Shown one piece after another: positions 1 to 6,510 of a DNA stretch of 6,817 nt. Position numbers and translations under genes: made by a program. The notes under the pieces are model-generated. The model saw only the letters and a program-made list of their open reading frames with translations. It was not told the origin of the DNA and made no database searches. The stretch is from an uncultured Campylobacter sp. (GTDB lineage: Bacteria; Campylobacterota; Campylobacteria; Campylobacterales; Campylobacteraceae): contig CASFHJ010000078.1 of NCBI GenBank assembly GCA_949294425.1, positions 1 to 6,817 of the forward strand, read 5' to 3'. The number at the start of each line of letters is the position of its first letter. The stretch's first letter is position 1.

Positions 1-736
1 AAAAATCCCTTAGCTTTGCATACTCGCCCTTGCTTAAAAAGCGGTATTTAGCACTAGGTAAAAAGCCAAGATCCACTATGCCAAAGGAAACTCTTTTTAA
101 ATCAACAACCTCAAGATCAAAAAAGGCAAAAAAGCGTCTAAGCTCTCTATTTTTTCCCTCATTAATTAAAACCTTAAGCTTGGTATAGCCGCCGCTAGAG
201 CCTAAAATTTCAAAGTCCAAAAAGGCTGCTATCTTCATGGAGCTTATCTTTGTTTTTGCATGTGCTCCTTTTTTAGAATTTACGATTTCAAGCCCATTTT
301 TCATAGCCTCAAGCACTCTTTCATCTATCTTACCTCTTATTTTTAGGTAGTATTTTCTTTCCAAATCACTACTCATTAAGGCACTAACCACTTCCACACT
401 ATCGCTTAAAAGCAACAAGCCCTCACTAGCAAAGTCAAGCCTACCAACAGGCAAAAAGTGAGAAAAACTATGTGGCAAGGACTGATATATGGTGCGTCTG
501 CCTCTATCATCTTTCTTGCTTACAAGCTCTGCTTTTGGCTTGTTATACACTATGACGGTGAAGGATTTTTTCTCACTTATAAGTCTACCCTTTATCCTTA
601 CCTTGTCATTTTTTTTAACCTCGTCGCTTAAGGAGGCTATGTTTTTATTTATCTTAACAAAGCCAGATCTTATCAGCTCGTCAGCCTCTCGGCGAGAATA
701 CTTGCTATTATGCGATATATATTTATTTATACGCAT
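1..736 (-). CDS. rluB: 23S rRNA pseudouridine synthase, RluB/RsuA family (3' end cut by window)
   Basis: This enzyme isomerises a uridine in 23S rRNA to pseudouridine; the E. coli RluB target is U2605, and the same target here is inferred. I translated it by hand: the frame is open from ATG at 736 to the window edge, giving 245 codons with no stop. An S4-type RNA-binding domain covers about residues 1-48 (MRINKYISHNSKYSRREAD, then SGFVKING-like SGFVKINKN). The catalytic domain carries the family signature PVGRLDFASEGLLLLSD at 96-112, with D101 as the expected catalytic aspartate. A later GKNRELRRFF segment matches the RsuA-family GxxRxxRR motif. The start lies 1 nt after the rnj stop (TAAGATG), so it is probably translated by coupling as the third gene of the ksgA-rnj-rluB operon. 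Family members are about 240-290 residues, so little is missing. RsuA or RluE/F paralogues are the alternatives; RluB fits best by context. Confidence 0.88.
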   Translation of the reverse strand, partial: MRINKYISHNSKYSRREADELIRSGFVKINKNIASLSDEVKKNDKVRIKGRLISEKKSFTVIVYNKPKAELVSKKDDRGRRTIYQSLPHSFSHFLPVGRLDFASEGLLLLSDSVEVVSALMSSDLERKYYLKIRGKIDERVLEAMKNGLEIVNSKKGAHAKTKISSMKIAAFLDFEILGSSGGYTKLKVLINEGKNRELRRFFAFFDLEVVDLKRVSFGIVDLGFLPSAKYRFLSKGEYAKLRDF

Positions 737-737
737 C

Positions 738-2702
738 TTACATCACAAAAATACTTGGCACTATGGTTGGGTATTTTTTAATCTTTCTAAAGATATGCTT
801 TCTTAAAACCTGTCTTATCTGTGCTTCTAAAATTTTTGTATTATTTAAAATTTCATCTTTAATATTTTCAAAGAAAAGGGATAAGACCTCGCTTAATTCC
901 TTAGAAAATTCATAGTCCTGCTTATCAGCCACGAGTCCGTAGCTTAAAACTCTAGGCTTTTGTATCAGTTTTTTACTGGACTTATCAAGCTGGGCTATTA
1001 TAACTACCACACCATTATCAGCTAATTTTTGCCTATCTATAACCACATCATCTGCTATTTGCTTATTTATTTGATTATCCACAAAAACCTTGCCAGTTTT
1101 TACCGTGCCTATCCTTTTCATATATTTTTGACAAAGCTCTATTTGATCTCCATTATTCATAAGATAGATATTTTTCTCATTTACTCCACATTTTATGGCT
1201 GTTTGCTTGTGTCTTGTTATGTGATTATACTCTCCATGCACGGGTAAAAAGAATTTAGGCTTGGCAAGACAAAGCATTAATTTTTGCTCCTCTACATTTG
1301 CATGTCCGCTTACATGAATTTCACTAAATTCTTGATACGCTACCTTAGCTCCAGCCTTTAAAAGATAGTCAAGCACAGCACTTATGTTTTTTTCATTTCC
1401 CGGTATAGCCTTGGCTGATATGATTATTTGATCGCTTGGTTTTATCTTTATGAATTTATGCTCATCTGTTGCCATTCTATAAAGCGCGCTCATGGTCTCG
1501 CCTTGCGATCCTGTGGTGATTATCAAAACCTCATTGTCTTTATGTTTGTTAACCTCATCTGCATCTATAAAAATCTTTCTATCTAAATTTATATAACCAA
1601 GTTCCATTGTAGTATATAAATTCCTCTCCATAGAACGACCTATAACGCAAACCTTTCTACCATACTTCAAGCCATAAGTTATAGCCTGATAAACGCGGTG
1701 TATGTTGGAGCTAAAAGTGCTCATTATAACTCTTCCTTTAGCCCTTAAAAAGATATTATCAAAGGTGTCTCCAACTGAGCTTTCGCTCTTTGTATAGCCT
1801 TCTTTATAAGAATTTGTGCTATCGCTTAAAAGACATAAAATTCCTCTGTCTCCGTAGTAAGCTATCCTATTTAAATCGCTCGGGTAATTATCTATAGGAG
1901 TGTGATCTATCTTAAAATCCCCGCTATGAAGTATAGTCCCAGCCTTTGAAGTTATAGCAAGGGCAGAAGCATCTATTACGGAGTGGGTTATATGTATCCA
2001 TTCTACCTCAAATTCTCCTATATTGTAAAGCTTTCTCTTTTCTATGGGTTTGAAATTTTTTCTCTCTGCCTTTAAGCCGTGTTCTTCAAATTTATTTGAG
2101 ATCATACCAAGTGCCATAGGAGAGGCATACAAAGGAAAAGAAAACTCCTTATAAAAATACGGCACAGCACCTATGTGATCCTCGTGTGCATGGGTTATCA
2201 AAACAGCTCTAATCTTATCCTTTATCTTTCTTATATAATCAAAATCAGGTATAACTATATCAACTCCGTGCATACTCTCATCTGGAAAGCTTAAACCAAT
2301 ATCTACGATAATGGCATCTTTATTTGTTTCTATCACAGTCATATTACCGCCAACTTCTCCAAGACCGCCAATAGGAGTTATCTTAAATTTATGCTCGGTA
2401 TTATTTGTAAATTTTAAGGGATAAAGTCTTTGCTCGTGTATGATTTTGTTTTGCTCTATACATTTTGCCATTTGTAACTGCCAAGGCTCATTTCCAGTTA
2501 GATTAGTAGGTAAATTTTTATTTTTCTTTTTTCTTGGAGGAAGTTCTTTTTGTATCTCCTTAGTAGCCTCAGCTTGGGTATCTGATTTTATGGAAGATTC
2601 TAGAGACTTTTTCTTTCTTCTAAATCTAAATTTTTTAGAATTTTGCTTAGTATTTTCCTCTTTTAAATTTTCCTCTTTATTTGTCTTGATTTCCTCGTTC
2701 AT
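738..2702 (-). CDS. rnj: Ribonuclease J, metallo-beta-lactamase/beta-CASP nuclease with long basic N-terminal extension
   Basis: RNase J is a zinc-dependent 5'-3' exonuclease and endonuclease for mRNA decay and rRNA/RNA maturation in the cytoplasm. The 654-residue product has the metal-binding motif HAHEDH at 171-176, then H240 (ITHSVIDA), HSGDFK at 259-264, beta-CASP motifs TTGSQGE (396-402) and IHVSGHA (462-468), and PVHGEY at 487-492. The catalytic core starts only near residue 106 (FKITPIGGLGEVGGN). Residues 1-100 are a hydrophilic, Lys/Glu-rich segment with clusters such as RFRRKKKS and PPRKKKNKN, absent from Bacillus RNase J (about 555 residues) but resembling the extension described for Helicobacter pylori RNase J, which works with the DEAD-box helicase RhpA. 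The C-terminal domain (about 555-654) is present. The ATG at 2702 has an AAGGA about 6 nt upstream. The gene starts 26 nt inside ksgA and ends 1 nt before rluB, indicating one transcript. Its activity here is inferred from intact motifs. Confidence 0.95.
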   Translation of the reverse strand: MNEEIKTNKEENLKEENTKQNSKKFRFRRKKKSLESSIKSDTQAEATKEIQKELPPRKKKNKNLPTNLTGNEPWQLQMAKCIEQNKIIHEQRLYPLKFTNNTEHKFKITPIGGLGEVGGNMTVIETNKDAIIVDIGLSFPDESMHGVDIVIPDFDYIRKIKDKIRAVLITHAHEDHIGAVPYFYKEFSFPLYASPMALGMISNKFEEHGLKAERKNFKPIEKRKLYNIGEFEVEWIHITHSVIDASALAITSKAGTILHSGDFKIDHTPIDNYPSDLNRIAYYGDRGILCLLSDSTNSYKEGYTKSESSVGDTFDNIFLRAKGRVIMSTFSSNIHRVYQAITYGLKYGRKVCVIGRSMERNLYTTMELGYINLDRKIFIDADEVNKHKDNEVLIITTGSQGETMSALYRMATDEHKFIKIKPSDQIIISAKAIPGNEKNISAVLDYLLKAGAKVAYQEFSEIHVSGHANVEEQKLMLCLAKPKFFLPVHGEYNHITRHKQTAIKCGVNEKNIYLMNNGDQIELCQKYMKRIGTVKTGKVFVDNQINKQIADDVVIDRQKLADNGVVVIIAQLDKSSKKLIQKPRVLSYGLVADKQDYEFSKELSEVLSLFFENIKDEILNNTKILEAQIRQVLRKHIFRKIKKYPTIVPSIFVM

Positions 2703-3480
2703 AAATATCCTTTATCTGCGTAAAAAGTTTAAGATAAAATTTAACATCAAGTTGGTGTGGACGGATATTTTTTTCTATACCTAAAAGCTCTAAATTTTGG
2801 GCTAAGACTAATCTTTTTTCCCCATGAAAAGAGCTTAAAAGCTGCTTTCTAGGTGTTTTAAAACTATCTTTAAGAAAGATTTTAAAAAGCTCTAAATCTG
2901 CTACTGGCTCGATACATGGTTTTTTTTCTAAAAGCATAACAGCTGATTTTACCTTTGGTTGAGGGTAAAAGCTTTCTTTGTCTACATCAAAAAGACTAGT
3001 TCTTTCAAAGGCTAAGGCAGATAAAATAGATAAGGCACAATAATCCTTTTCACCAGCCCTAGCACAAAATTTCTGCACTACTTCTTTTTGTAGCATTACC
3101 AAAAGACCTAAACACTTGCTATCCTCCAAGGCTTGTAAAACTAAAGAAGAAGCCATGTAGTAAGGTAAATTTGCTACTAAAAAATACTCTTTAGATGCCA
3201 TGGCTTTAGAAAAAAACTCAGCGGCGTCTAAGTGCTTTAGCTTAAATTTTCCATCCAGAATTTGCTTTTGAAATTTCTGCCTTAAAAAAGAAACAAGCTC
3301 AAAATCTATCTCGTAAGCCTCTACCTCATAGGCTTTCAAAAGCTCCTGTGTTAAATCACCTAAGCCAGGCCCAATCTCTACTATATGTCTTGCATACTTG
3401 GGTATGGCTTGGGTGATTTTATCTAAGACAAAGTTATCTTTTAAAAAATTTTGACCGAAGTGTTTTTTTGCCTTAATCAT
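2677..3480 (-). CDS. ksgA: 16S rRNA (adenine1518/1519-N6)-dimethyltransferase KsgA/RsmA
   Basis: KsgA uses SAM to dimethylate two adjacent adenines in the 3'-terminal hairpin of 16S rRNA late in 30S assembly; its loss gives kasugamycin resistance in bacteria. Counting from the ATG at 3480 the protein has 267 residues, normal for the family. It shows KAKKHFGQNFL (3-13), the SAM-binding motif VEIGPGLGDLT (34-44), the acidic YEID (56-59), the catalytic NLPYY (104-108), and FYPQPKVKSAV (171-181), a conserved family segment. The open frame extends 5 codons upstream to a TTG at 3495, but family proteins begin with M(V/I)KAKK, so the ATG is preferred. No Shine-Dalgarno sequence precedes either start; a -10-like box sits immediately upstream, so the mRNA may be leaderless. 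It is the first gene of the leftward operon, and its last 26 nt contain the rnj ribosome-binding site and start. Confidence 0.95.
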   Translation of the reverse strand: MIKAKKHFGQNFLKDNFVLDKITQAIPKYARHIVEIGPGLGDLTQELLKAYEVEAYEIDFELVSFLRQKFQKQILDGKFKLKHLDAAEFFSKAMASKEYFLVANLPYYMASSLVLQALEDSKCLGLLVMLQKEVVQKFCARAGEKDYCALSILSALAFERTSLFDVDKESFYPQPKVKSAVMLLEKKPCIEPVADLELFKIFLKDSFKTPRKQLLSSFHGEKRLVLAQNLELLGIEKNIRPHQLDVKFYLKLFTQIKDIYERGNQDK

Positions 3481-3484
3481 TTTT

Positions 3485-3502
3485 AATTGTAACAAAATTT
3501 TA
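3485..3502 (-). promoter_or_regulatory. Candidate ksgA-rnj-rluB promoter (-10 boxes)
   Basis: On the minus strand the sequence GTTACAAT (3493 down to 3486) matches the Campylobacter extended -10 form gnTAnAAT. Transcription starting 6-7 nt after it would begin at or next to the A of the ksgA ATG at 3480, giving a leaderless mRNA. A second candidate, TAAAAT (3502 down to 3497), would give a leader of only about 10 nt. There is no -35 match, which is normal for this group. Inferred from sequence only. Confidence 0.5.
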
Positions 3503-3533
3503 ATTAATATTTTGCAAGAATTTAAAAAAAAAG

Positions 3534-3541
3534 GCTAAAAT
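3534..3541 (+). promoter_or_regulatory. Candidate sigma-70 -10 box for the rightward operon
   Basis: GCTAAAAT fits the gnTAnAAT extended -10 pattern and lies 28 nt before the ATG at 3570, downstream of an A9 tract (3524-3532) and T-rich DNA. The start site would fall near 3548, leaving a leader of about 20 nt that contains AAGGAA at 3560-3565. It is back to back with the ksgA promoter in a gap of about 90 nt. Confidence 0.6.
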
Positions 3542-3569
3542 CTCTCTTTTAAATAAAAGAAGGAAGCTT

Positions 3570-4109
3570 ATGTCAAGTTTGATACTATGTGCTGGAGGAA
3601 ATGAAAATTTTAGCTTTGCAAAAAGTATAGGCATAGGAATGATACAAGCAAGCATAAAAACAAGTGAGCTTTGCATAAAAGAAAAACCAAAAGAGCTTAT
3701 CTTTATAGGCACTTGTGGACTTTATGAGAAGGGAGAACTTTTATCTATTTATCAAAGCAAAGAAGCCTTTAATATAGAATACTCCTTTCTAAAGCACTCT
3801 TTTTACAGCCCAATAAAAAATGAAATCAATTTAAATGTTTCATATGAAACATCTTATAAAACAAATTCATCAAACTATATATGTCAAAACAAAGAGGCTG
3901 CCAAAGAATTTGCAAAACTTGGGCTAGAGCTTGAAAATATGGAGCTTTTTTCAGTGCTTTGTGTGGCTAAACATTTTGGTATAAAGGCAAGAGGTATTTT
4001 ATGTGCCACAAATTTTTGCGATGAAAGAGCTCATGAATTTTTTTTGAAAAATCAAAAACTTGCCAAAAAAAAGATAGAGGAATTCTTAGAAGAAAAAAAT
4101 ATAATATAA
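3570..4109 (+). CDS. Reduced nucleoside phosphorylase-fold (PNP/MTAN-like) protein of unknown substrate
   Basis: This 179-residue protein looks like a shortened member of the PNP/UDP phosphorylase superfamily (usual length about 230-280). The stretch SIGIGMIQASIKTSELC (19-35) followed by LIFIGTCGLYEKGEL (43-57) aligns by eye with the MTAN region containing SGIGKVAAA and NTGSAGGL. ENMELFSVLCVA (122-133) matches the ribose-binding MExxA element (M124, E125), and ILCATNFCDERAH (143-155) matches the C-terminal active-site segment. Two oddities stand out. The first roughly 50 residues of MTAN-type enzymes, including the N-terminal catalytic Glu, are replaced by about 18 residues. The position of the MTAN catalytic Asp is occupied by Asn (N147), as in trimeric PNPs. 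It has a good ribosome-binding site and leads the rlmN operon. It corresponds to a gene next to ksgA and rlmN in C. jejuni (recall). Activity is unproven; a binding or structural role is possible. Confidence 0.72.
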   Translation: MSSLILCAGGNENFSFAKSIGIGMIQASIKTSELCIKEKPKELIFIGTCGLYEKGELLSIYQSKEAFNIEYSFLKHSFYSPIKNEINLNVSYETSYKTNSSNYICQNKEAAKEFAKLGLELENMELFSVLCVAKHFGIKARGILCATNFCDERAHEFFLKNQKLAKKKIEEFLEEKNII

Positions 4110-4131
4110 AATGAAAGGCTTTTAAGTAAAA

Positions 4132-5190
4132 ATGAAAAATTTATTGGATTATACAAGCGAGGAACTAGCTGTAGAAATAAAACCAAAATTTAGAGTAAAA
4201 CAGATTTTTCAATGGATATATCAAAAATACGCGGACGATTTTTCGCAGATGAGTTCTTTGCCTAAGGAGCTTAGAGAGGAATTAAGTAAAAATTATCATT
4301 TTAAAAGCCTAGAATGCGTAAGAAAAGAAGAAAGCAAAGATGGAAGCATAAAATACCTTTTCGAGCTAAATGATAAAGAGCTTATAGAAAGCGTTTTTTT
4401 GCCCATGAAAAAAGAGCTAAAAAGCGAAGATGGTAGGATTTTACGTGAAGCAAAATATAGCATTTGCGTATCCTCTCAAGTGGGCTGTAAGAGTGGTTGT
4501 TCCTTTTGTCTAACTGCAAAGGACGGCTTTAAAAGAAATTTAAGCCCAGCTGAAATAGTAGCGCAGATTTTATACATAAAAAAGGAAAGAAAGATAGCAT
4601 ATGAAAAAAGGGTTAATATAGTATATATGGGTATGGGCGAACCTCTAGATAATCTTAAAAATCTAGCAAAGGCTATACGCATAATAAGTGAAAATGATAC
4701 CTTAGCCATAGCCCCCAAAAGACAAACTATAAGCACAAGTGGTCTAGCAAAACAGATAAAAGAGCTTGGGCAAATGAATCTTGGTGTGCTTTTAGCCATA
4801 TCTTTACATGCTGTTGATGATAAGCTAAGAACTGAGCTAATGCCTATAAACAAAGCCTACAACATAGCACAAATCATAGAAGCACTAAAAGAATTTCCTA
4901 TTAATCAAAGAAAAAAGCTAATGTTTGAATACCTACTAATAGCTGGGATAAATGACAAGATAGAACATGCCAAAAAATTAGTCAAGCTCTTAGCTGGTAT
5001 CAAAGCTAAGGTAAATTTGATACTTTTTAATCCCCATTTTGGAACGACTTATCAAAGACCAAGTATGCAAGATGCCATAGCCTTTCAAGACTATCTAAGC
5101 TCTAAAAAGATAACATGCACAATAAGAGAAAGCAAGGGGCTTGACATATCAGCGGCTTGCGGGCAACTTAGTAAAAAGGGTAAAAGATGA
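4132..5190 (+). CDS. rlmN: Dual-specificity RNA methyltransferase RlmN (23S rRNA A2503 / tRNA A37 C2)
   Basis: RlmN is a radical-SAM enzyme that methylates C2 of A2503 in 23S rRNA, at the peptidyl-transferase tunnel, and of A37 in some tRNAs. The 352-residue protein has the 4Fe-4S cluster motif C119-x3-C123-x2-C126 (GCKSGCSFC), GMGEPL at 167-172, STSGL at 201-205 and SLHA at 224-227. The two catalytic cysteines are both present: C112, seven residues before the cluster as in E. coli, and C343 in SAACGQL, which forms the methyl-carrying thioether. Length and motifs are complete. Cfr is the main relative; the RlmN assignment rests on housekeeping context and the close match to RlmN-type motifs. 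The start is 22 nt after the preceding gene, with only a weak TAAG at 4123-4126 as ribosome-binding site, so readthrough from the upstream gene is likely. The stop overlaps the next start as ATGA. Confidence 0.96.
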   Translation: MKNLLDYTSEELAVEIKPKFRVKQIFQWIYQKYADDFSQMSSLPKELREELSKNYHFKSLECVRKEESKDGSIKYLFELNDKELIESVFLPMKKELKSEDGRILREAKYSICVSSQVGCKSGCSFCLTAKDGFKRNLSPAEIVAQILYIKKERKIAYEKRVNIVYMGMGEPLDNLKNLAKAIRIISENDTLAIAPKRQTISTSGLAKQIKELGQMNLGVLLAISLHAVDDKLRTELMPINKAYNIAQIIEALKEFPINQRKKLMFEYLLIAGINDKIEHAKKLVKLLAGIKAKVNLILFNPHFGTTYQRPSMQDAIAFQDYLSSKKITCTIRESKGLDISAACGQLSKKGKR

Positions 5191-5288
5191 GTATTTTAGA
5201 AATGGTGCAAATAGCCTTTATATTTGCCGTGGTTTTAGTATCTGTCATAGGCATCATAAAGGTCTTAAAGGACGAAAAAAATAAATAA
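5187..5288 (+). CDS. 33-residue single-span membrane protein, translationally coupled to rlmN
   Basis: The ATG overlaps the rlmN stop codon (ATGA) and is preceded by AAAAAGGG at 5173-5180, a strong ribosome-binding site with a 6-nt spacer. The 33-residue product starts [11 protein letters not shown], has one hydrophobic stretch at about 7-25 ([17 protein letters not shown]) and ends in the charged tail KVLKDEKNK. The charge pattern suggests an inner-membrane protein with a cytoplasmic C-terminus. It is too short for most gene finders, but a small ORF at this position also follows rlmN in C. jejuni as I recall, which argues for a real gene. No known domain is recognised and function is unknown; toxin, accessory subunit or regulator of a membrane complex are all untested options. 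It is the last gene of the rightward operon, and its stop lies in the terminator stem. Confidence 0.75.
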   Translation: MSILEMVQIAFIFAVVLVSVIGIIKVLKDEKNK

Positions 5289-5305
5289 AAGCTAATTTAG
5301 CTTTT
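5287..5305. terminator. Bidirectional hairpin terminator between convergent genes
   Basis: AAAAGCTA (5287-5294) and TAGCTTTT (5298-5305) form an 8-bp stem with a 3-nt loop. Read on the minus strand it is followed by a T-rich tail (TTTTATTTATTTTTTT), a good intrinsic terminator for the outer-membrane protein gene. On the plus strand the tail is shorter (CTTTTAAAATT). The stem includes the last two bases of the small gene's TAA and two bases of the convergent gene's TAA. Confidence 0.65.
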
Positions 5306-6434
5306 AAAATTCATAACTTCCGCCAAGATGAAGTGAAAAATGTCTAGGATAAGATGTATTGTCAATCTTTCCTCTCTTAATTGAAGCAGATAAGCCAAGA
5401 TCAAAGAGACCAAAACCTAGACCAAAAGACATTATAAGTCCATTTTTTTGTGCTATATCACTTGCTAAACCAGCTCTAGCAGAAAAAAAAGCTGTATGTG
5501 CGTCAATGCCTATGCCTATTTTTTGTGAGTATTGCTTAGGTGAACCGCTAGGAGTTAAGATAGGATTCTTACTTAAGTCAGCATCAGCTCCAAGAAGCAA
5601 ACCCTCTCCAAGCTCGTAAGCCAAACCCAATCTAGCCTGAGGAAAGGCTCTTATCTTTCCTTGTTCTTTAAAATTAAATTTAGGGCTATTTAAATTTTTT
5701 CCACTCAAAGCAAAGGTAAATTCTGGTAGTATAGCTGGACTATAGGCAAAACCAAGATCTATGCCGTAATTATAAGCAGATCTTGAGTTTGAACCATTAA
5801 GCACAGATCTTAGATCCTTACTTATACTACTTTTAGAATCATCAGCTCTTAGTTTTCTACTTATTTGAATGTTTGAAAAACTCATAAATTTTAAGGCAGC
5901 ACCCCAAGATAATTGTCCTATGGCGGTATCTAGTGCAAAGGAATAAGCCACTGGTAATTCCGCTGTATCAAGCCTTCTTATGTTAAAATCTACATTATCA
6001 TCTATACTTGTAAGAGTGCTTGGAAGCTGACCTGTAAAGGTGGAAGCCATATAAACATTTACCATAAAACCTATAGATAAATCCCCAAAAATTAAGTTAC
6101 TAGGTGCTTTTAAAGCCCATGCACCTTGTGCCTTTGCTCTAAGTAAATTATCCTTCAATAAGGCATTAATCTGACTTACATCTTGTATATTATTTAAGTC
6201 AAAATTTAAAACATCTAAAAGATTTTTTTCTCCAAAAGCAGCAGAAAAGGCATAGCCCATTCTAGCATTATCATTTGCACTTGCTAAAGCTGGATTAAAA
6301 AAGATAGCATAAGGATTGTTTTTAAGAGCCACTCCCACTCCACCCATGGTAGAGGATCTATGCCCCACCTCTTCAAATTCTAAGGCAAAAACACTTAAAG
6401 CACTTAAAAATAAAAACAAAGCGGGTCTTAGCAT
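5304..6434 (-). CDS. Outer-membrane beta-barrel protein, TraF_2/PorV/FadL-like
   Basis: Counting from the ATG at 6434 the product has 376 residues. It begins with a signal peptide (MLRPALFLFLSALSVFA, cleavage probably before LEFEE). Residues 25-52 carry the hallmark of FadL/PorV/TraF_2 proteins: GHRSSTMGGVGVAL, then NPYAIFFNPALAS. The rest is alternating amphipathic strands rich in Gly, Ser and aromatic residues (for example IGFMVNVYMAS, GAALKFMSF, YGIDLGFAY), ending in GGSYEF, a terminal aromatic typical of BAM-recognised barrels. Such proteins are often labelled 'conjugal transfer protein TraF' but no conjugation gene is near. An outer-membrane channel or export helper is the likely role; the substrate cannot be told. 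A TTG at 6440 would add two residues but lies only 1 nt from the ribosome-binding site, so the ATG is preferred. It is monocistronic, divergent from gltB and convergent with the rlmN operon. Confidence 0.8.
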   Translation of the reverse strand: MLRPALFLFLSALSVFALEFEEVGHRSSTMGGVGVALKNNPYAIFFNPALASANDNARMGYAFSAAFGEKNLLDVLNFDLNNIQDVSQINALLKDNLLRAKAQGAWALKAPSNLIFGDLSIGFMVNVYMASTFTGQLPSTLTSIDDNVDFNIRRLDTAELPVAYSFALDTAIGQLSWGAALKFMSFSNIQISRKLRADDSKSSISKDLRSVLNGSNSRSAYNYGIDLGFAYSPAILPEFTFALSGKNLNSPKFNFKEQGKIRAFPQARLGLAYELGEGLLLGADADLSKNPILTPSGSPKQYSQKIGIGIDAHTAFFSARAGLASDIAQKNGLIMSFGLGFGLFDLGLSASIKRGKIDNTSYPRHFSLHLGGSYEF

Positions 6435-6440
6435 GGTCAA

Positions 6441-6446
6441 ATCCTT
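6441..6446 (-). promoter_or_regulatory. Ribosome-binding site of the outer-membrane protein gene
   Basis: AAGGAT on the minus strand is 6 nt from the ATG at 6434 but directly abuts the in-frame TTG at 6440. This spacing decides in favour of the ATG. Confidence 0.7.
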
Positions 6447-6510
6447 TTATATCAAGCTTTAACAAGCCTTTTTTAAATCGGCATTTTTGCTTTTTTCTAA
6501 AGTTTTATGA

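Noticed and set aside
489..1247. Rightward open frames at 489-806 and 1029-1247
   Set aside because: They lie antisense to rluB and rnj, which have intact family motifs; the products have no recognisable domain and are hydrophobic artefacts of the opposite strand.
2440..2784. Rightward open frame antisense to the start of rnj
   Set aside because: Phe-rich product mirrors the Lys-rich rnj extension (AAA/TTT codons); no ribosome-binding site or family match.
3481..3495. TTG start at 3495 for ksgA
   Set aside because: Family proteins start with M(V/I)KAKK, which fits the ATG at 3480, and no ribosome-binding site supports the TTG.
3524..3532. A9 tract between the divergent promoters as a phase-variable homopolymer
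   Set aside because: Campylobacter phase variation mostly uses long G/C tracts; short A/T runs are common in promoter regions of such AT-rich genomes.
3500..3712. Leftward open frame across the divergent promoter region and the phosphorylase-like gene
   Set aside because: Antisense to a gene with recognisable motifs and it overlaps the promoters of both operons.
4476..4853. Leftward open frame inside rlmN
   Set aside because: Antisense shadow of a complete radical-SAM gene.
5359..5619. Rightward open frame inside the outer-membrane protein gene
   Set aside because: Pro/Lys-rich antisense shadow with no ribosome-binding site.
6456..6474. GCTT-TAAC-AAGC followed by CTTTTTT as a rightward terminator
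   Set aside because: Only a 4-bp stem, in the leader of a leftward gene, with no rightward gene upstream.
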